From Pseudomonadota bacterium (lineage in GTDB: Bacteria; Pseudomonadota; Gammaproteobacteria; Xanthomonadales; Rhodanobacteraceae): a stretch of DNA of 32,026 bases. This document shows, piece by piece, positions 30,837-32,026 of the stretch. How positions within the stretch are numbered: position 1 is the first letter of the stretch; every line of letters begins with the position of its first letter. The notes below the pieces were generated by a model. The model saw only the letters and a program-made list of their open reading frames with translations. It was not told the DNA's origin and searched no databases. The translations under genes were made by a program, and so were the position numbers. The stretch lies in contig JAKPAN010000167.1 in the NCBI GenBank assembly GCA_029779475.1, positions 1 through 32,026 of the forward strand, given 5' to 3'.

Positions 30837-32026
30837 TCACGAGCAACCCGGCGGCATCGGGCTGAAGTCGCATGAAGTGGCCACGCCCGTGAACTGCACC
30901 GTGCCGCTCTTGTTGCCTGGCGCCGTAAAGACGCATTGGCCGGTCCCGACCGTGGGGGGGTTGCCCGGCGTGACAAAGCCGATGGCTTTCGCGGCGAACG
31001 TGGCAACTCCATCGTTGCCTGTAACCCCGCTCGTCGGCGTCAGGGTGATACTACCCGGCGAGGCGGTGCATGCACCGGTAATTGGTGTCGCAGGAACCGC
31101 CACACCCGTCGCGGTGCGCGCCGTGACCTTGATCGAAGCTGTCACGCCATCGGCCGGAACCGAAACGGAATTCGGCGAAACCTGAAGCGTGGCAATCTGC
31201 ACAGCAACACCGACGCTGGTGGTCTTGCCTGCTGCCGAAAGCGCAATCGTGCCGCTGTTGCCACTGGTGATGTCGGACGCGGGAACGCCCGAAGTGACCA
31301 CCGTTCCCGTGGCGCAGCCGTTAACGCCGGTGAGGCTCGCAAATACGCCGGTCGCCTTGCCGTCGATCGTGCCGGTGCCGCCACTGAGATGGAACGCGAA
31401 ACCAACTTGCAGTCCGCGCAGCGGGATCCCGAGCGCGTCGGTGACGCAGACAGTCACGTGATCGGTCGTGTCGCCCATGATCGGATCCGGGGAAGCCGAG
31501 ATCGTGGCCGGCGCAACACCCGGATAGACCAGCGTTCCAGCCGCCGTAACGCGGCGCGCGCCACCGTTCACGCGGTCGATGCCGTCGCCCTGCGCCCACA
31601 GCGCGAAGACACTGCCTACCGTGTTGACGGTGTAGTTGACCTTGCTGTGAGCGATGCCGGATGCATCCGTCGTCGCAGTCGCGATGACGTTGCCATGCAC
31701 AGCGCGGCCAATCAGGTACGGCAAGATCGAGCCTGAATCGTAGGGAAGGTCAGTGCGATAGTTGTAGTTGAAGGCCGGTGTGACGTTGAGGCTCGTGGCG
31801 CTGTTGACCGAGGTCACGGTCGCCGCACTTTCCAGATCGGCATTGCCGTCAACGGCAGAGCCGAACACAACCAGTGCATCACCCGAGTTCGCACCATTCA
31901 CGCCCGCAGTGGTGAAGCGCCCTGTCGGTGCAGTGAACAGCTTGCCACCCTCCTGCGGATTGCCATCGGTACCAGACAACAAGAACACGTTGTCGTTCGC
32001 CGTACCTGGCGCTCCGACGGGCTCAT
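30837..32026 (-). CDS. Surface protein with bacterial Ig-like (Big_1/invasin-type) repeats, partial
   Basis: Only the last 395 or so residues are in the window; the frame is open to the right edge without a start that looks genuine (a GTG at 31988 is internal). Two Ig-like repeats are seen. One begins ATISASPDPIMGDTTDHVTV and contains TDALGIPLRGLQVGF. The other begins ATLQVSPNSVSVPADGVTAS and contains TLTPTSGVTGNDGVATFAAK. These match the Big_1/invasin pattern of a P-xSVxADG start, a variable loop and a T-xNDGVAT-F strand. Upstream, LFTAPTGRFTTAGVNGANSG and a further beta region are less typical. Six Cys may form disulfides. There is no sorting motif at the C-terminus (SPMPPGCS). It is probably a large secreted or outer-membrane-linked adhesin-like protein. 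It ends at a strong terminator. Confidence 0.78.
   Translation of the reverse strand, partial: EPVGAPGTANDNVFLLSGTDGNPQEGGKLFTAPTGRFTTAGVNGANSGDALVVFGSAVDGNADLESAATVTSVNSATSLNVTPAFNYNYRTDLPYDSGSILPYLIGRAVHGNVIATATTDASGIAHSKVNYTVNTVGSVFALWAQGDGIDRVNGGARRVTAAGTLVYPGVAPATISASPDPIMGDTTDHVTVCVTDALGIPLRGLQVGFAFHLSGGTGTIDGKATGVFASLTGVNGCATGTVVTSGVPASDITSGNSGTIALSAAGKTTSVGVAVQIATLQVSPNSVSVPADGVTASIKVTARTATGVAVPATPITGACTASPGSITLTPTSGVTGNDGVATFAAKAIGFVTPGNPPTVGTGQCVFTAPGNKSGTVQFTGVATSCDFSPMPPGCS

Noticed and set aside
29442-30875. 477-codon plus-strand frame opposite the EAL gene
   Set aside because: Shadow frame; the opposite strand contains every EAL catalytic residue and a strong ribosome site.

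Overview
The window is a high-GC, gene-dense chromosomal segment. Gene content and protein style point to the gammaproteobacterial order Lysobacterales (Xanthomonadales), perhaps Rhodanobacteraceae. The clues are a CreD homologue, a long acetyl-CoA hydrolase/transferase, a full MoxR/Bat aerotolerance-type operon, a BlaI/M56-TonB pair, a DmeR/DmeF pair, and a secreted protein ending in a short ...IFVDGFDG... tail. This assignment is inference. I saw no rRNA, tRNA, CRISPR array, insertion sequence or phage gene. Most long open frames opposite the genes are by-products of the high third-position GC.

Layout. 1-1031 (-): creD, C-terminus cut by the left edge. 1195-3144 (+): acetyl-CoA hydrolase/transferase. 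3222-3917 (+): short-chain dehydrogenase resembling dihydropteridine reductase. 3930-9636 (-): a five-gene block of a small unknown protein, an ECF sigma factor, a membrane anti-sigma-like protein, a secreted unknown protein, and a large exported TPR-CHAT (caspase-like) protein. 9948-11179 (+): a TonB-like protein and a DUF456 membrane protein. 11180-11845 (-): hemolysin III/PAQR protein. 11947-13847 (-): two translationally coupled, paralogous Sel1-like membrane-anchored proteins. 13999-14559 (+): GNAT acetyltransferase. 14716-15729 (-): gap (glyceraldehyde-3-phosphate dehydrogenase), flanked by a REP-like intergenic element. 15831-17880 (-): blaI-type repressor and M56 peptidase-TonB fusion, with two BlaI-like operators on the promoter. 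18138-18728 (+): outer-membrane beta-barrel with a clear terminator. 18910-20197: divergent dmeF (-) and dmeR (+) around a palindromic operator. 20185-29424 (-): moxR, DUF58, DUF4381, batA, batB/C fusion, batD and a GH172/DUF2961 glycosidase-like gene in one tightly coupled operon. 29571-30728 (-): cyclic-nucleotide-binding domain plus EAL phosphodiesterase. 30837-32026 (-): C-terminal part of a large Ig-like-repeat surface protein with its terminator.

How the genes work together. The strongest candidate for an undescribed system is the 3930-9636 block. An ECF sigma factor and its presumed membrane anti-sigma factor are followed by two predicted exported proteins, one of them a caspase-like CHAT protein with an apparently intact His/Cys dyad. 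This suggests an envelope-stress or proteolytic response acting outside the cytoplasm. A second signalling unit is BlaI plus an M56 peptidase whose usual penicillin-sensing domain is replaced by a beta-rich region and a TonB-C-like domain. The Bat operon is canonical in order, but batB and batC are fused, BatB has a degraded metal-binding motif, and an exported GH172-like protein is attached at the 3' end.
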